A stretch of DNA of 64,000 nt from DTKD01 sp964494345 (lineage in GTDB: Bacteria; Armatimonadota; UBA5829): NCBI GenBank assembly GCA_964494345.1, contig CAZBSI010000004.1:248001-312000 (forward strand). The letters are read 5' to 3'. How positions within the stretch are numbered: the first letter of the stretch is position 1; each line of letters opens with the position of its first letter. This document shows, piece after piece, positions 33,777 to 43,400 of the stretch. A program made the translations under genes and the position numbers. A model generated the notes under the pieces. It was not told where the DNA came from. It made no database searches and saw only the letters and a program-made list of their open reading frames with translations.

Positions 33777-33806
33777 ATTATATATCAACCCGGCGGCCAT
33801 TGGCAA
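33777..33806 (-). promoter_or_regulatory. Promoter for the DUF4342-like gene and sigH
   Basis: Minus strand TTGCCA (33801-33806), 18-bp spacer, TATAAT (33777-33782). Transcription would begin about 2-10 nt before the start codons at 33768/33759. Confidence 0.65.
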
Positions 33807-33872
33807 GGTTAATGCAGAATATTTTATGCTCAGTTTACGCTTAAATGCATTTTATGCAGTACACAGCAACAA

Positions 33873-33901
33873 TTGTCGTCTTAGAAAGCAGTTGTTATAA
33901 T
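33873..33901 (+). promoter_or_regulatory. Sigma-70 promoter for the secreted protein-AAC(3) pair
   Basis: TTGTCG (33873-33878), 17-bp spacer, TATAAT (33896-33901), 50 bp before the ATG. Confidence 0.7.
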
Positions 33902-33950
33902 GAGATTATTGCTCGGTCGTGGCACGATATATCACAGGAGGACCACACCT

Positions 33951-34964
33951 ATGAGACTTTCGCGGACTGTAATTTTGGGTCTTATAGCCCTTGTTATTTT
34001 ATTCTCTTCGCAGGTGTATTGCGACAACGGGGTGGTCACGGTGGACGCGGCTGCAAAAAGTGCTGTCAGCAGCGTAACATCGCTTGATGCCAAAGGCCTG
34101 AAAGTGTTGGGCGATCAGGTTGGGTTGTATGTGAGAAGCCTGATTTTCACCCCGCAGACATTTACCTTAAAGACCACCGGATTGGTCGACCAGGATTATG
34201 ACGTCTACATCGACCAGGAGTTCAAGTTCAAAAAGACAGCAAAAGAGCTGGAAAAGGGAATCGAGCTATCGATAGTAGGCAGAACCGCAAACCCGGCAAA
34301 GATCCGCTGCCTGGAAGCGGCGCTGCCGAAAACGACTAAGGCAAATAGCCGCCTCGTCAAGGTCAACGATCCAGAGGCCAAGAGAATAGCCTATACGTTA
34401 AGCCAGGCGAGCGGTTGGGCATCGACTGCCACAAATCGAGAGCAGAGACGACGCGCAGTTACGGTTATCCTGGCCCCGACCGGTAAAATATTGAAGCGTA
34501 TGACCTTGCCTGCGCAAACAGAAGAGGCGAAAGTAGTCGAAAACGTAGACAAGGCTTGCGATCTTTTGCAGCAGGCCAGGGATCGAATGTTCCGCGTCAT
34601 AAAAAACTCGGTTCTGCGCAACGATGCTGTGGTCGCCCTGACTCCGGTGGACTTCACAGCAACGCTGAGTATGCGAGATGGCAAGCCGGTTGTGGAAGCG
34701 AATCTGCTAAATGAGTGTGACCTGCCGATTTCCGGCAGCATATCGATATCGCTGCCTGATAATTGGAAACACGACGTACAAGACCTCTCCTTCAAAGATT
34801 TAGGCGCCGGTAGGACTCACAAGGTAACCTTCGAGTTAGTTTCGACATCTAAGGATGAGGCTGTTTTGGATAGCGTGCCGTTGGCGGCGTCTGTGTCGGT
34901 TGGACAGGGTCGTTATCGGGCGGAGTTCAATCTGACTGCCACAGCAAAGGCTGAAGCGAAGTGA
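33951..34964 (+). CDS. Secreted protein of unknown family
   Basis: A 337-residue exported protein with a signal peptide (TVILGLIALVILFSSQVYC). I do not recognise the family. The mid-part has basic helices (NREQRRRAVTVILAPTGKIL), and the last ~100 residues look like an Ig-like beta-sandwich (VEANLLNECDLPISGSISIS, GAGRTHKVTFELVSTSKDEA). CAGGAGG before ATG 33951 decides the start. The stop overlaps the GTG of the acetyltransferase gene by 4 bp (GTGA), so the two are translationally coupled. Confidence 0.75.
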   Translation: MRLSRTVILGLIALVILFSSQVYCDNGVVTVDAAAKSAVSSVTSLDAKGLKVLGDQVGLYVRSLIFTPQTFTLKTTGLVDQDYDVYIDQEFKFKKTAKELEKGIELSIVGRTANPAKIRCLEAALPKTTKANSRLVKVNDPEAKRIAYTLSQASGWASTATNREQRRRAVTVILAPTGKILKRMTLPAQTEEAKVVENVDKACDLLQQARDRMFRVIKNSVLRNDAVVALTPVDFTATLSMRDGKPVVEANLLNECDLPISGSISISLPDNWKHDVQDLSFKDLGAGRTHKVTFELVSTSKDEAVLDSVPLAASVSVGQGRYRAEFNLTATAKAEAK

Positions 34965-35785
34965 CCGGTGAGATAATCCCATCTATGCGGCGGGACCTGC
35001 TGCGCCTCGGCGTGCGTGCAGGGGATCTGCTGATTGTACACAGTTCGTTTCGCTCATTGGGGCTGGCGTATCGCACGCCTATGGACGTCATCTGCACGCT
35101 TGCCGAAGTGGTGGGAACCGAGGGCACTATTATGATGCCGACGTTCACCTACTGCTATTCGGGCATATGGAACATGACGCCTTATAATTCCGAGTCGACC
35201 TCCCCGATGTTTATGGGAATTATCGCGGATTCTCTGCGATATTATGACGGTTCTCTGCGAAGCGGCAGCCCGACGTATTCGGTGGCGGCGCTGGGCAAGC
35301 AGGCGAGGCTGTTGACGGAGAACAGGGAGAACGCATGCGGGCTTGGGCCGGGGTCGTCGTATGAGACAGCGTATCAGCTTGGCGCAAAGATACTGCTGAT
35401 CGGAGTGGGTAACGATCGCAATTCTATGATTCATTATGCCGAGGCTGCGTCCGGGTTGCCTTATAACGACGTGCCGTATCGGGAGTTTTGGGGCAAAACC
35501 GCGCTTGCTGAACGGGATGGGGCTGTTGTGGAGGTTCCGGTAGTGGATTATCCGGGCTGCAGCGTGAACTTTCGCGCGGCGGACAGTGTCCTGGATCAGC
35601 GGGGTCTGATAAAACGGGGTCGGGTGTGTCGTGCGGATTGTATGTTGATGGACGCCCGAACGATTGTAGACGCGATTGCCGAGCATTTACGAACGGAACC
35701 TGGCTGGCTGTTCTGTGCGTCTATAGCATGCGAGCCGTGCCATCGCAGGCGAGAGCGCTTACAAAAACACGGACTTATTAGATAA
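34961..35785 (+). CDS. Aminoglycoside N3-acetyltransferase (AAC(3)) family protein
   Basis: A 274-residue acetyl-CoA-dependent N-acetyltransferase of the antibiotic_NAT fold. Family motifs: LLIVHSSFRSLG near residue 23, GTIMMPTFTYCYSG, the SGSPTYSVAALG segment, and the catalytic-type His in SMIHYAEAASGLPY. Members include AAC(3) enzymes that modify aminoglycosides and others with different substrates (YokD, FrbF); this one is coupled to a secreted protein gene and lies outside any mobile element, so a housekeeping substrate is at least as likely as resistance. The C-terminal tail has two Cys (CEPCHRRR) not usual in the family. GTG start. Confidence 0.85.
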   Translation: MTGEIIPSMRRDLLRLGVRAGDLLIVHSSFRSLGLAYRTPMDVICTLAEVVGTEGTIMMPTFTYCYSGIWNMTPYNSESTSPMFMGIIADSLRYYDGSLRSGSPTYSVAALGKQARLLTENRENACGLGPGSSYETAYQLGAKILLIGVGNDRNSMIHYAEAASGLPYNDVPYREFWGKTALAERDGAVVEVPVVDYPGCSVNFRAADSVLDQRGLIKRGRVCRADCMLMDARTIVDAIAEHLRTEPGWLFCASIACEPCHRRRERLQKHGLIR

Positions 35786-35938
35786 TTGCTGTTTTCTTTC
35801 TACCAAGCTAGTATAAACGTGTTATAATAAAGAAGTGGAATAAATATTATAGTAGTCATGGCACCTAACGCCGAAATGAGTCGAAACTCGATTGTATACT
35901 TAAATATCAAGTGGCGGCGTCAGATGAAAGCTTTTTAA

Positions 35939-37738
35939 TTGGCAATAAAAAATACAGTAGTAGAATTGCTCGCCCCAGCCAGAGACCTCGAATGCGGAGT
36001 TGCCGCAGTCGACTTTGGCGCAGATGCCGTCTATATCGGAGCCCCAAGGTTCGGAGCCAGAGAAAACGCCGGCAACGATGTTGCAGATATCGCGTCGCTG
36101 GCGGAATATGCTCATAAATACTGGGCTAAGGTATATGTGACCGTCAACACTCTTCTGCGCGACAGCGAGCTGGAAGAGGCTGAACGGCTGATTCGTGAGC
36201 TGCATTCCGCAAGCATCGACGGCCTCATTATTCAGGACACCGGACTGCTCGAACTTGATCTGCCCCCGATCCCCCTTATCGCAAGCACGCAGATGCACAA
36301 TAACACGGCTGAGCGAGTGGCGTTTCTGGAGAATGTCGGGTTTTCGCGGGCTATATTGGCTAGGGAACTTGATATTGAGCAGATTAAAGAGATACGACAG
36401 CAGACGAGCCTTGAGCTGGAGTGCTTTATCCACGGCTCCTTGTGCGTGGGATTTAGCGGACAGTGTTATTTGAGCTATGCGCTGGGCGGTAGAAGCGGAA
36501 ACAGGGGCCAGTGCGCGCAGCCGTGCCGCAAGGCGTATTCGCTGCATAATGCACAAGGCGGGACGATTGCCCGAAAGAGCCACTGGCTTTCGCTGAAGGA
36601 CCTCAATCTCTCTGAGCATATTCAGGAATTGATCGACGCAGGGGTCAGTTCGTTCAAAATAGAGGGCAGGCTCAAGGACAGAGCCTACGTCGCAAACGTC
36701 ACAGCGTTTTATAGAACGAAACTGGACGAGCTGGGCGTGCAAAAAAGCTCATCGGGGACCTGCGATCCGGGGTTTACGCCTGACGTTAATAAGACCTTTA
36801 ACCGCAGTTACGCCAGCTATTTCCTGCACGGGGTTAAGGAGAAGGTCGGAAGACCGGAGACTCCTAAGATGGTGGGAGAGCGAATCGGAGAAGTTTTGAG
36901 CGCAGGCAGGAAATATGTCCGGATCAACTCCGATGACGAGCTTCATCCTGGGGACGGAATATGCTTCTTCGACCGTAACGGCGGAATGCGGGGGAGCATC
37001 GTAAATGAGGTTCACGATGACGCCATAGCGCCGGATAAGCCAAAGGGTATCGAGGCTGGGATGGCGCTGTATAGAAATCACGATCACGAGTTTTTATCAC
37101 GGATCAAAAAGGCCAGTGGGCAACGTCTAATAGATGTGCGGATGAGTCTTGTACAGACGGATGAGGGCCTTGTTCTGAAGGCTATAGATGAGGATAATTG
37201 CGAGGCTGAGTTCGCGATAGAATGCGAGAAGATAGTCGCTGAAAAGCCCGATCAGGCCGCGGAGAATATCCGCAAACAGTTGACTAAAACCGGCGGCACG
37301 CAGTTTGTGTGCAGCGGTATTGATATTGATATTTCCGAACCATTGTTTGTGCCGATGTCCGTGCTCAATTCACTGCGGCGAGGGACATTGGATAAGCTGG
37401 CTGAAGCGCGATCAACCGAGCGCCCTATATTGACAGGGGGAAGCAAAAAGAACGATCTCCCCTACCCCGTTGATAAACTAACGTTTGAAGGCAACGTTCT
37501 TAACGAGCTTGCCGAAAAGTTCTACAAAAGGCATGGGGTCACAGAGATTGACCCGGCGGCCGAATCAGGTATAGACTTGATCGGCCAGAGAGTAATGACG
37601 ACCAGGTATTGCCTGCGACATCAGCTCGATATGTGTGGAGATGATAGTCCGCTTGTTTTGGTCGACGAAGAAGGCCACCATCTTGAACTGCGTTTTGATT
37701 GTAAGCGCTGTGGGATGGAGGTTGTGAGGATTCATTAA
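35939..37738 (+). CDS. Peptidase U32 family protein, RlhA-like
   Basis: A 599-residue U32 protein. The TIM-barrel N-terminal half begins VELLAPARDLECGVAAVDFG and includes the iron-sulfur Cys set CFIHGSLCVGFSGQCYLSY with RGQCAQPCRK near residues 165-198. The C-terminal half (DUF3656-like) ends with two more Cys, CGMEV. Characterised relatives hydroxylate 23S rRNA (RlhA), hydroxylate tRNA (TrhP) or act in ubiquinone synthesis; domain content fits RlhA best. A TTG at 35939 follows an in-frame stop directly and has only a poor ribosome-binding site. A TATAAT lies at 35823. Confidence 0.88.
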   Translation: MAIKNTVVELLAPARDLECGVAAVDFGADAVYIGAPRFGARENAGNDVADIASLAEYAHKYWAKVYVTVNTLLRDSELEEAERLIRELHSASIDGLIIQDTGLLELDLPPIPLIASTQMHNNTAERVAFLENVGFSRAILARELDIEQIKEIRQQTSLELECFIHGSLCVGFSGQCYLSYALGGRSGNRGQCAQPCRKAYSLHNAQGGTIARKSHWLSLKDLNLSEHIQELIDAGVSSFKIEGRLKDRAYVANVTAFYRTKLDELGVQKSSSGTCDPGFTPDVNKTFNRSYASYFLHGVKEKVGRPETPKMVGERIGEVLSAGRKYVRINSDDELHPGDGICFFDRNGGMRGSIVNEVHDDAIAPDKPKGIEAGMALYRNHDHEFLSRIKKASGQRLIDVRMSLVQTDEGLVLKAIDEDNCEAEFAIECEKIVAEKPDQAAENIRKQLTKTGGTQFVCSGIDIDISEPLFVPMSVLNSLRRGTLDKLAEARSTERPILTGGSKKNDLPYPVDKLTFEGNVLNELAEKFYKRHGVTEIDPAAESGIDLIGQRVMTTRYCLRHQLDMCGDDSPLVLVDEEGHHLELRFDCKRCGMEVVRIH

Positions 37739-37961
37739 GCATAGACTGGGCAGTCTACGTGAGGGTGTGTAATTAGTCGCCCTCGGCAGCAGGGCTTTCG
37801 TGGCTAGAGGAGCCGTGTGTAAGAGTATTAGCCTAGCCGTTTGCCGGATGAGTGACAGATTTTGTCAGTAACAAGATTTCCGGCTTTGAAAACCAGTCGC
37901 GATCACTAGAGTTTGACGTTAGCTATTGCTGGTTTTCGAGAAGTATTGTCAGGAGTGCAAA
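37739..37961 (+). other. Structured 223-nt leader upstream of the HNH-repeat gene
   Basis: Several hairpins follow in order: AGACT-GGGC-AGTCT; GAGGGTG paired with CGCCCTC; GGCTA paired with TAGCC around a 22-nt loop; TGACA-GATTT-TGTCA; and near the gene GAAAACCAG paired with CTGGTTTTC over ~33 nt. The last stem ends just before the Shine-Dalgarno AGGAG of the next gene. I do not recognise a known riboswitch class. Confidence 0.4.
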
Positions 37962-38579
37962 ATGGTAGTACAGCGTTGGTCCAGGGAGGTTATTACCCAG
38001 GAGATCAAACGTCTCAAGGCCGAGGGACAGCCCCTCAGACACAGTGAAGTGGCGATCAATCATCAAAGATTAGTCAGCGCCGCTGTCAGGTATTACGGCA
38101 GTTGGGCCAGTGCGGTTACGGCTGCCGGGATCGATTATGGACGTATTAGAAGAGAGTCTCAACTAGACCGAGCCGCCAAGGTTACGCGCTGGTCGTTGGA
38201 GCGAATAGACAAGGAAGTCAAAAAACTTATCAATTCAGGGGAATGCCTGGCCGCAGCGACGGTGCGCTCGAAGCACCCGGCGTTGTTCAGCGCAGCCGTC
38301 AGCCCCCGGTATTATGGCAGTTGGAGAACGACTCTCACATCGCAGGGAGTGGACTACGACGCAATGCTGCAAAAGAACAGAAGCGCGTCGACATCCGGCC
38401 GCAATACTCGCAGCAAGAGAACGCTCATCACACGGCTGCGAGTGATGTCGAGAGGCACAAGCATCTTGACTGCGGGCGAAGCAAGCTCGCGATACCCGCG
38501 ATTATATAAGCAGGTTATGGAGCGGTTCGGCAGTTGGGAGGCGGCCAGCAGCGCCGCGGCAAAAGTCGGACTAGATTAA
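37962..38579 (+). CDS. DNA-binding protein made of homing-endonuclease-associated (HNH) repeats
   Basis: A very basic 205-residue protein built from three repeats, each about 50 residues and closing with a Gly-Ser-Trp signature: RYYGSWASAVTAAGIDY, RYYGSWRTTLTSQGVDY and ERFGSWEAASSAAAKVG. The preceding halves (SREVITQEIKRLKAEGQ, SLERIDKEVKKLINSGE, SKRTLITRLRVMSRGTS) form the paired helices. This is the helical repeat found next to HNH nuclease domains (HNH_repeat, PF18780), but no nuclease motif is present here, so it is probably a stand-alone DNA binder. AGGAG 6 bp before ATG 37962 sets the start. Its 3' end overlaps the convergent flavoprotein gene by 9 bp. Confidence 0.7.
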   Translation: MVVQRWSREVITQEIKRLKAEGQPLRHSEVAINHQRLVSAAVRYYGSWASAVTAAGIDYGRIRRESQLDRAAKVTRWSLERIDKEVKKLINSGECLAAATVRSKHPALFSAAVSPRYYGSWRTTLTSQGVDYDAMLQKNRSASTSGRNTRSKRTLITRLRVMSRGTSILTAGEASSRYPRLYKQVMERFGSWEAASSAAAKVGLD

Positions 38580-39821
38580 ACTCGAACAGGCGGCCGCTTC
38601 CCCGGCGACCCTGCCGGTTGAAAAGGCCGCCTGTAAATTAAACCCACCGGTCTCTGCGTCGATATCGATCACCTCACCGGCAAAGTACAGCCCATCCACA
38701 ATTTTGGACTGCATCGTCCGTGGGTCGATTTCGTGTGTCGGCACGCCGCCGGCTGTCACGATCGCCTCTTCCAATGAGGCCAGTCTGGTCGCAGTCACTC
38801 TGAAGTTTTTAAGCAGGGCTATAATTCGAGCACGCTGCTCAGCGGTTATGGAGTTCAAAGGCTTGGCGGGGTCGATGCCGGTGAGATAGACGAACGTCTC
38901 ACTGAGAGTTCGGGGCAACAACTCTTTCGTATAATTCCCGAAGTGCCTGGTCTGAGTAAAGTCGCGCAACAGTTTGGCGTGCAGTTGCTCTTCTGTGAGC
39001 GCGGGTTTCAGGTCGATTGATATTGATACTTTGCCCGACCTTATATGGGTGCGAGCGATGCGGCTGAGGGTGAGGATGATCGGCCCTGAGACTCCGTTGT
39101 GCGTGAAGAGCATTTCTCCGAACTGCGAGGCGATCGGCTTTTTGGCTGACTGATCTGTGTAAAGCGACGCCTCTACGTTGCGCAGTGACACCCCTTGGAG
39201 GTTTTTGACCCAGTCCTCTTCAGTCATCATCGCCGAAAGCGCGGATTCCGGGGTTACTATGGTGTGGCCGGCTTCTCTTGCCATAGCGTATCCGTCTCCG
39301 GTGGAGCCTGTCTTTGGATATGACGCGCCGCCGGTGGCTATTATCACCGCATCCGCGCTCATTGTACCGCCGTGCACAATCACACCGTTTACTCTGCCAT
39401 TTTCGACTGAAATAGACTTTGCCGTGAAGCCTGTTTTGAGATGTACCCCCACGGCGGTCATCCAATTCTGCAGCGCCATCACCACGTCGGAGGCTTTGTC
39501 CGAGACAGGAAAGACGCGGCCGCCGCGCTCTGTTTTCGTCTCAACCCCGTAGTTTGAGAGCAGTTCGAGCAGGTCATCCCTGAAAAACCGTGAGAATGCG
39601 CCGTAGAGAAATTTGCCGTTCGGGGAGAAGGCGTCGATGAATTTCTGTATATCCGCTGAGTTTGTGATATTTCCCCTGCCCTTGCCGGATATTCTCAGTT
39701 TTCTGCCGGGCATCGGGCCTTTTTCAAGAAGAACTGCGTATGCCCCGCATTCTGCAGCTCTTCCAGCCGCCATCATGCCCGCAGGGCCTGCTCCTATTAT
39801 GATTACTCTGGGTTTGGCCAA
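38571..39821 (-). CDS. BaiN/HI0933-type NAD(P)/FAD-dependent oxidoreductase
   Basis: A 416-residue flavoprotein of the HI0933/YhiN family. The FAD-binding dinucleotide fold is IIGAGPAGMMAAGRAAECGA, followed by the family signature GRKLRISGKGRGNITN. The NAD-site-like GATGGASYPKTGSTGDG region and the C-terminal TAGGVPTHEIDPRTMQSK and LYFAGEVIDIDAETGGFNLQ are also conserved. Members are associated with bile-acid reduction (BaiN) in gut bacteria and otherwise have unknown substrates. Starts with a GTG or ATG at 39821; no operon partner. Confidence 0.9.
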   Translation of the reverse strand: MAKPRVIIIGAGPAGMMAAGRAAECGAYAVLLEKGPMPGRKLRISGKGRGNITNSADIQKFIDAFSPNGKFLYGAFSRFFRDDLLELLSNYGVETKTERGGRVFPVSDKASDVVMALQNWMTAVGVHLKTGFTAKSISVENGRVNGVIVHGGTMSADAVIIATGGASYPKTGSTGDGYAMAREAGHTIVTPESALSAMMTEEDWVKNLQGVSLRNVEASLYTDQSAKKPIASQFGEMLFTHNGVSGPIILTLSRIARTHIRSGKVSISIDLKPALTEEQLHAKLLRDFTQTRHFGNYTKELLPRTLSETFVYLTGIDPAKPLNSITAEQRARIIALLKNFRVTATRLASLEEAIVTAGGVPTHEIDPRTMQSKIVDGLYFAGEVIDIDAETGGFNLQAAFSTGRVAGEAAACSSLI

Positions 39822-39893
39822 ACTCCGGCCTCCTGTGGTCTGTTGGGGATATATCGCATTCTATTATAGCAGATGGGTGGATACGGAGTTATA

Positions 39894-39922
39894 AAGGCCC
39901 GGCTGTAAGCCGTCCGGGCCTT
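39894..39922. terminator. Hairpin between the small ORF and the flavoprotein gene
   Basis: AAGGCCCGG pairs with CCGGGCCTT around an 11-nt loop, 7 bp after the stop of the upstream minus-strand gene. The minus strand then reads TTTATAA, a weak T-tract. Confidence 0.6.
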
Positions 39923-39929
39923 CATATAT

Positions 39930-40220
39930 CTAAGCCGCTCGCGCGTTCCCTTGAAGCAATTCCGTGATGTGCGTCTGCAGGGCTTGTTCTTCGTCGGAAG
40001 TCATTTCTGGTTTGATTATCTCGAATGCCTCCCCTGTGTCAGGATTTTTGTATATCAGGGTGATACCGATGCCGGGATTGTCGAACGCCCCCATAAACCT
40101 CAGTAACCCCGTCTGAACCATCGTCTGGCACACCACATATACGAAGACCTGCCTGATCTCTTCGGGCTGATCCTGGAACTTCTCCAGAAAGGCGCGAGCC
40201 TCCACGTCAAGCTCGCCCAT
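39930..40220 (-). CDS. Small protein of unknown function
   Basis: A 96-residue soluble protein, MGELDVEARAFLEKFQDQPE at the start, with an Ile/Val-rich core (IRQVFVYVVCQTMVQTGLLR) and GITLIYKNPDTGEAFEIIKP. No family recognised. The start is ATG 40218-40220 with GGAGG 7 bp upstream; a GTG at 40235 lies inside that ribosome-binding site. It is followed by its own terminator-like hairpin. Confidence 0.6.
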   Translation of the reverse strand: MGELDVEARAFLEKFQDQPEEIRQVFVYVVCQTMVQTGLLRFMGAFDNPGIGITLIYKNPDTGEAFEIIKPEMTSDEEQALQTHITELLQGNARAA

Positions 40221-40431
40221 TTTCCAGCCTCCCACTACGCTTTTTGCGTAAATTGACCTTATACAAAATTAGATTACCCAGATTATTCAGATGGTGTCGG
40301 TTATGAATCTGCTTTTCTGGGCGCGAAAGGTGGGCTGGTCTCGACATAAGCAATCGAGCATGGCATAATGCAGATTAGCAGCATAAAACGTGCAGTGGTT
40401 GTATCCGGGTGGCACGACTTGGAGGCACAGC

Positions 40432-43400
40432 TTGTTGATATTTACACGGCTTCACGCTTATTTGTTAAATCGCTCACTATATTTCGCAGTGTTGATGGCT
40501 TTAATAGCGGTGGGGATGATTTCTCAAGCCGGTCATTGTGTCCCGGCTTGTCCTATGCCGGCAAAAGTGATTCAACCCAATGGAAACAACATCACGGTGT
40601 TCCTCAAAGGGGATGAGAGGCTTCACTGGAACGAAGATGATGCGGGATATCTCATCACGAAATCAGAGGTGACCAACGCATGGGTTTACGCTGTGGTCGA
40701 TAATGGGCTGATACAGCAGACCCCGTATGTGGTGGGGGCGATTAACCCTGCTATGCTGGGGCTTTCTAAAAACGAATTTCTAAAGTTGAAACCAACCGAC
40801 AAGCAATACAAGGACCCGATGTCTGCGAAGGATTTGTCTGCGCAGGTGATAACCACCGGCGCCATGAAGAACCTGGTGGTGCTGGTCAACTTTTCTGACC
40901 TGACAATCCCGTACTCCCGCCAGCAATACGACGACCTGTTCAACAAGACAGGATACACGTATGATGGCGCGGTCGGCTCGGTAAAAGATTTCTATCATGA
41001 GGTATCTTACAATGCGCTGACCGTTGATTCTGTAGTGGTCGAGCCGGTTACTTTGGACTACGGTTACGCTTATTATGGTGGAAACGACAGTTCTGGAAAC
41101 GATTTGAGACCACGCGAGATGGTACAGCAAGCGCTGGCTAAACTTAAGGCGCGTGGGTTCAACTTCCAGCAAGTCGATTCTGATGGCGACGGATGGATAG
41201 ATGGTCTGACGATAATTCACGCTGGCGGTGGTGAGGAGTACTCGGGAAACGACGGAAACTATATCTGGTCTCATAAATGGTCGCTGATTTCGACGGTTAC
41301 GTACGATGGCGTGAAGATGAAGGAGTATCATACGGAGCCTGCGCGGCGGGGATGGGATAGCAGTCCATCGACCCAGGGTATCACACGCATTGGCGTAATC
41401 TGTCACGAGCACGGTCACTTTTTGGGCCTGCCGGATCTTTACGACACAACGTACAACAGCTATGGCGCAGGAGACTTCTGCCTTATGGCGGGGGGAAGCT
41501 GGGGCGGCAATTCTGGCCACAGGCCGACGCACATGAGCGCATGGTGCAAGGTCAAGCTGGGCTGGGTTACGCCGACGCTGGTCTCACCAAACGGAACCCA
41601 GACCATCAACACCTTCGCCACCACCGGGCAGATATATAAAGCAGAGACCACTTGCGGCTCGAAGCAGTATTTCCTTATCGAGAACCGACAGGGCGTGGGG
41701 TTTGACGCTTCGGTGCCGGGGTCGCAGAGAGGGCTGCTGATATGGCACGTGGATGAGAATAAAACGAGTAACGACGACAAGACTCATTATATGGTTGACC
41801 TCGAAGAGGCAAGCTGCACGCAGCACCTGGAACAGAAAATAAATGAGGGCGACGATGCCGACTATTTCAGAGCAGGTAACGCGACCAGTTTCGACGCCAC
41901 GACCTGCCCTAACAGCAAGTGTTATTCAGGCTCCTCAAGCGAGGTCAAGATACTGAATATCAGCGCCACCGGGACTTCGATGACGTTTGATACCTTGATC
42001 GGTACGCCCGTTTCAATAACCACACATCCCGCGAACGCAACCGCATATCCGGGTCAGATAGTGAAATTCTCAGTGGAAGCGGTTGGGCCTGGGTTGTCTT
42101 ATCAGTGGCAGCGCAGCACAAACGGCGGTTTGACGTATGCGAATGTGACCTCTGGCACGGGCGCAAATACAAACACCTACGCCACCGCACATACTCAGAT
42201 ATCTGAAAACGGCTATAAATATAGATGTGTGGTTTCGCCTTCTACCGGATCCGCGGTGAACTCAAATGCGGCCACTCTGAGTGTGGCAAATTGCAACACG
42301 CTGCTTTATGAGGACTTCGAAGACACCTGGGGGGATGGAACGCCGAGCGGCTGGACATATACGTTCGAGACCGGAGATACCAAATGGAAGCGAAACTCAG
42401 GCGATCAGAGGAATAATGGAGCGGAGATAGAAAATTATAACGCACTGCTTTATCACGCTGCCTATAGCGATCACAAGACTTATCTGGTTACACCTAAGAT
42501 GCAGTTCGCAAGCACGGCAGCGCCGGCAGTGTTGGAGTTTTATCATAAGCAACCTGCGTGGCTAGCGGATCAGGATACTTTGAATGTCTATTACAAGCCC
42601 TCTTCGGCACTGCCGTGGACTCTGCTGGCTAGTTATACATCCGACGTGCAGGAATGGACTAAGCGCAGCATAACCCTGCCTAATCCATCAAATGATTACT
42701 ACATTGCGTTTTTAGGCAATGCGAAGTATGGCAGGGGAGTTTGCATTGATGAAGTTGGGGTGTGGCAGGAAAAATGTGACCTGCTTGAAATAACCTCGCA
42801 TCCTGCTGATGTGCTTGTTTGTCCGGGTTCGGGGGTAGCGTTCTCGATCACTACTTCTCCGGCCGCCTCGCACTACCAATGGCAAAGACTGCCGGTGGGA
42901 GCTACTGAGTGGGTAAACGTAGGCTCGAATAAGAATAATTACAGTTTCATAACCTCGCCTAACGACAATGGGCTGAAAGTGCGATGCCAGGTGACCAACT
43001 TATGTGGCACCGTTACCTCCAATGAAGCTACTATCACATTTAAGAGCGCTACGACAATCACCACTCAGCCACTTAGCCAAACGGTGTGTGAGGGAAGTCA
43101 GGCCGTGTTCTCAGTGGGTGCTACCGGGGAGGGGACACTTTCCTATACCTGGATGACAAAAAGCGCTTATGAGCAATATTGGATAACCCTGCCAAATAAT
43201 ACGAGCACGTTGAACTATACCGCTACTGCGGCTGACAACGGCAGACTATTCCAGTGTCGAGTTACGGGCGGATGCGGCAACACTAATTCCAACCAGGTAA
43301 CGCTCACTGTCAATCAGCAGACCGCTATCACGACTCAGCCAGCGGATCAATCGATTTCGCCGGGAGATACGGTCTCGTTCAGCGTAGTCGCCCAGGGAGC

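Noticed and set aside
34961..35785. Acquired antibiotic resistance gene
   Set aside because: Although the family includes AAC(3) enzymes, there is no transposase, integron site or shift in composition, and it is coupled to a host-type gene.
37739..37961. tRNA gene or c-di-GMP riboswitch in this leader
   Set aside because: No cloverleaf with a T-loop GTTCRA and no GEMM core motifs were found; left as an unassigned structured region.
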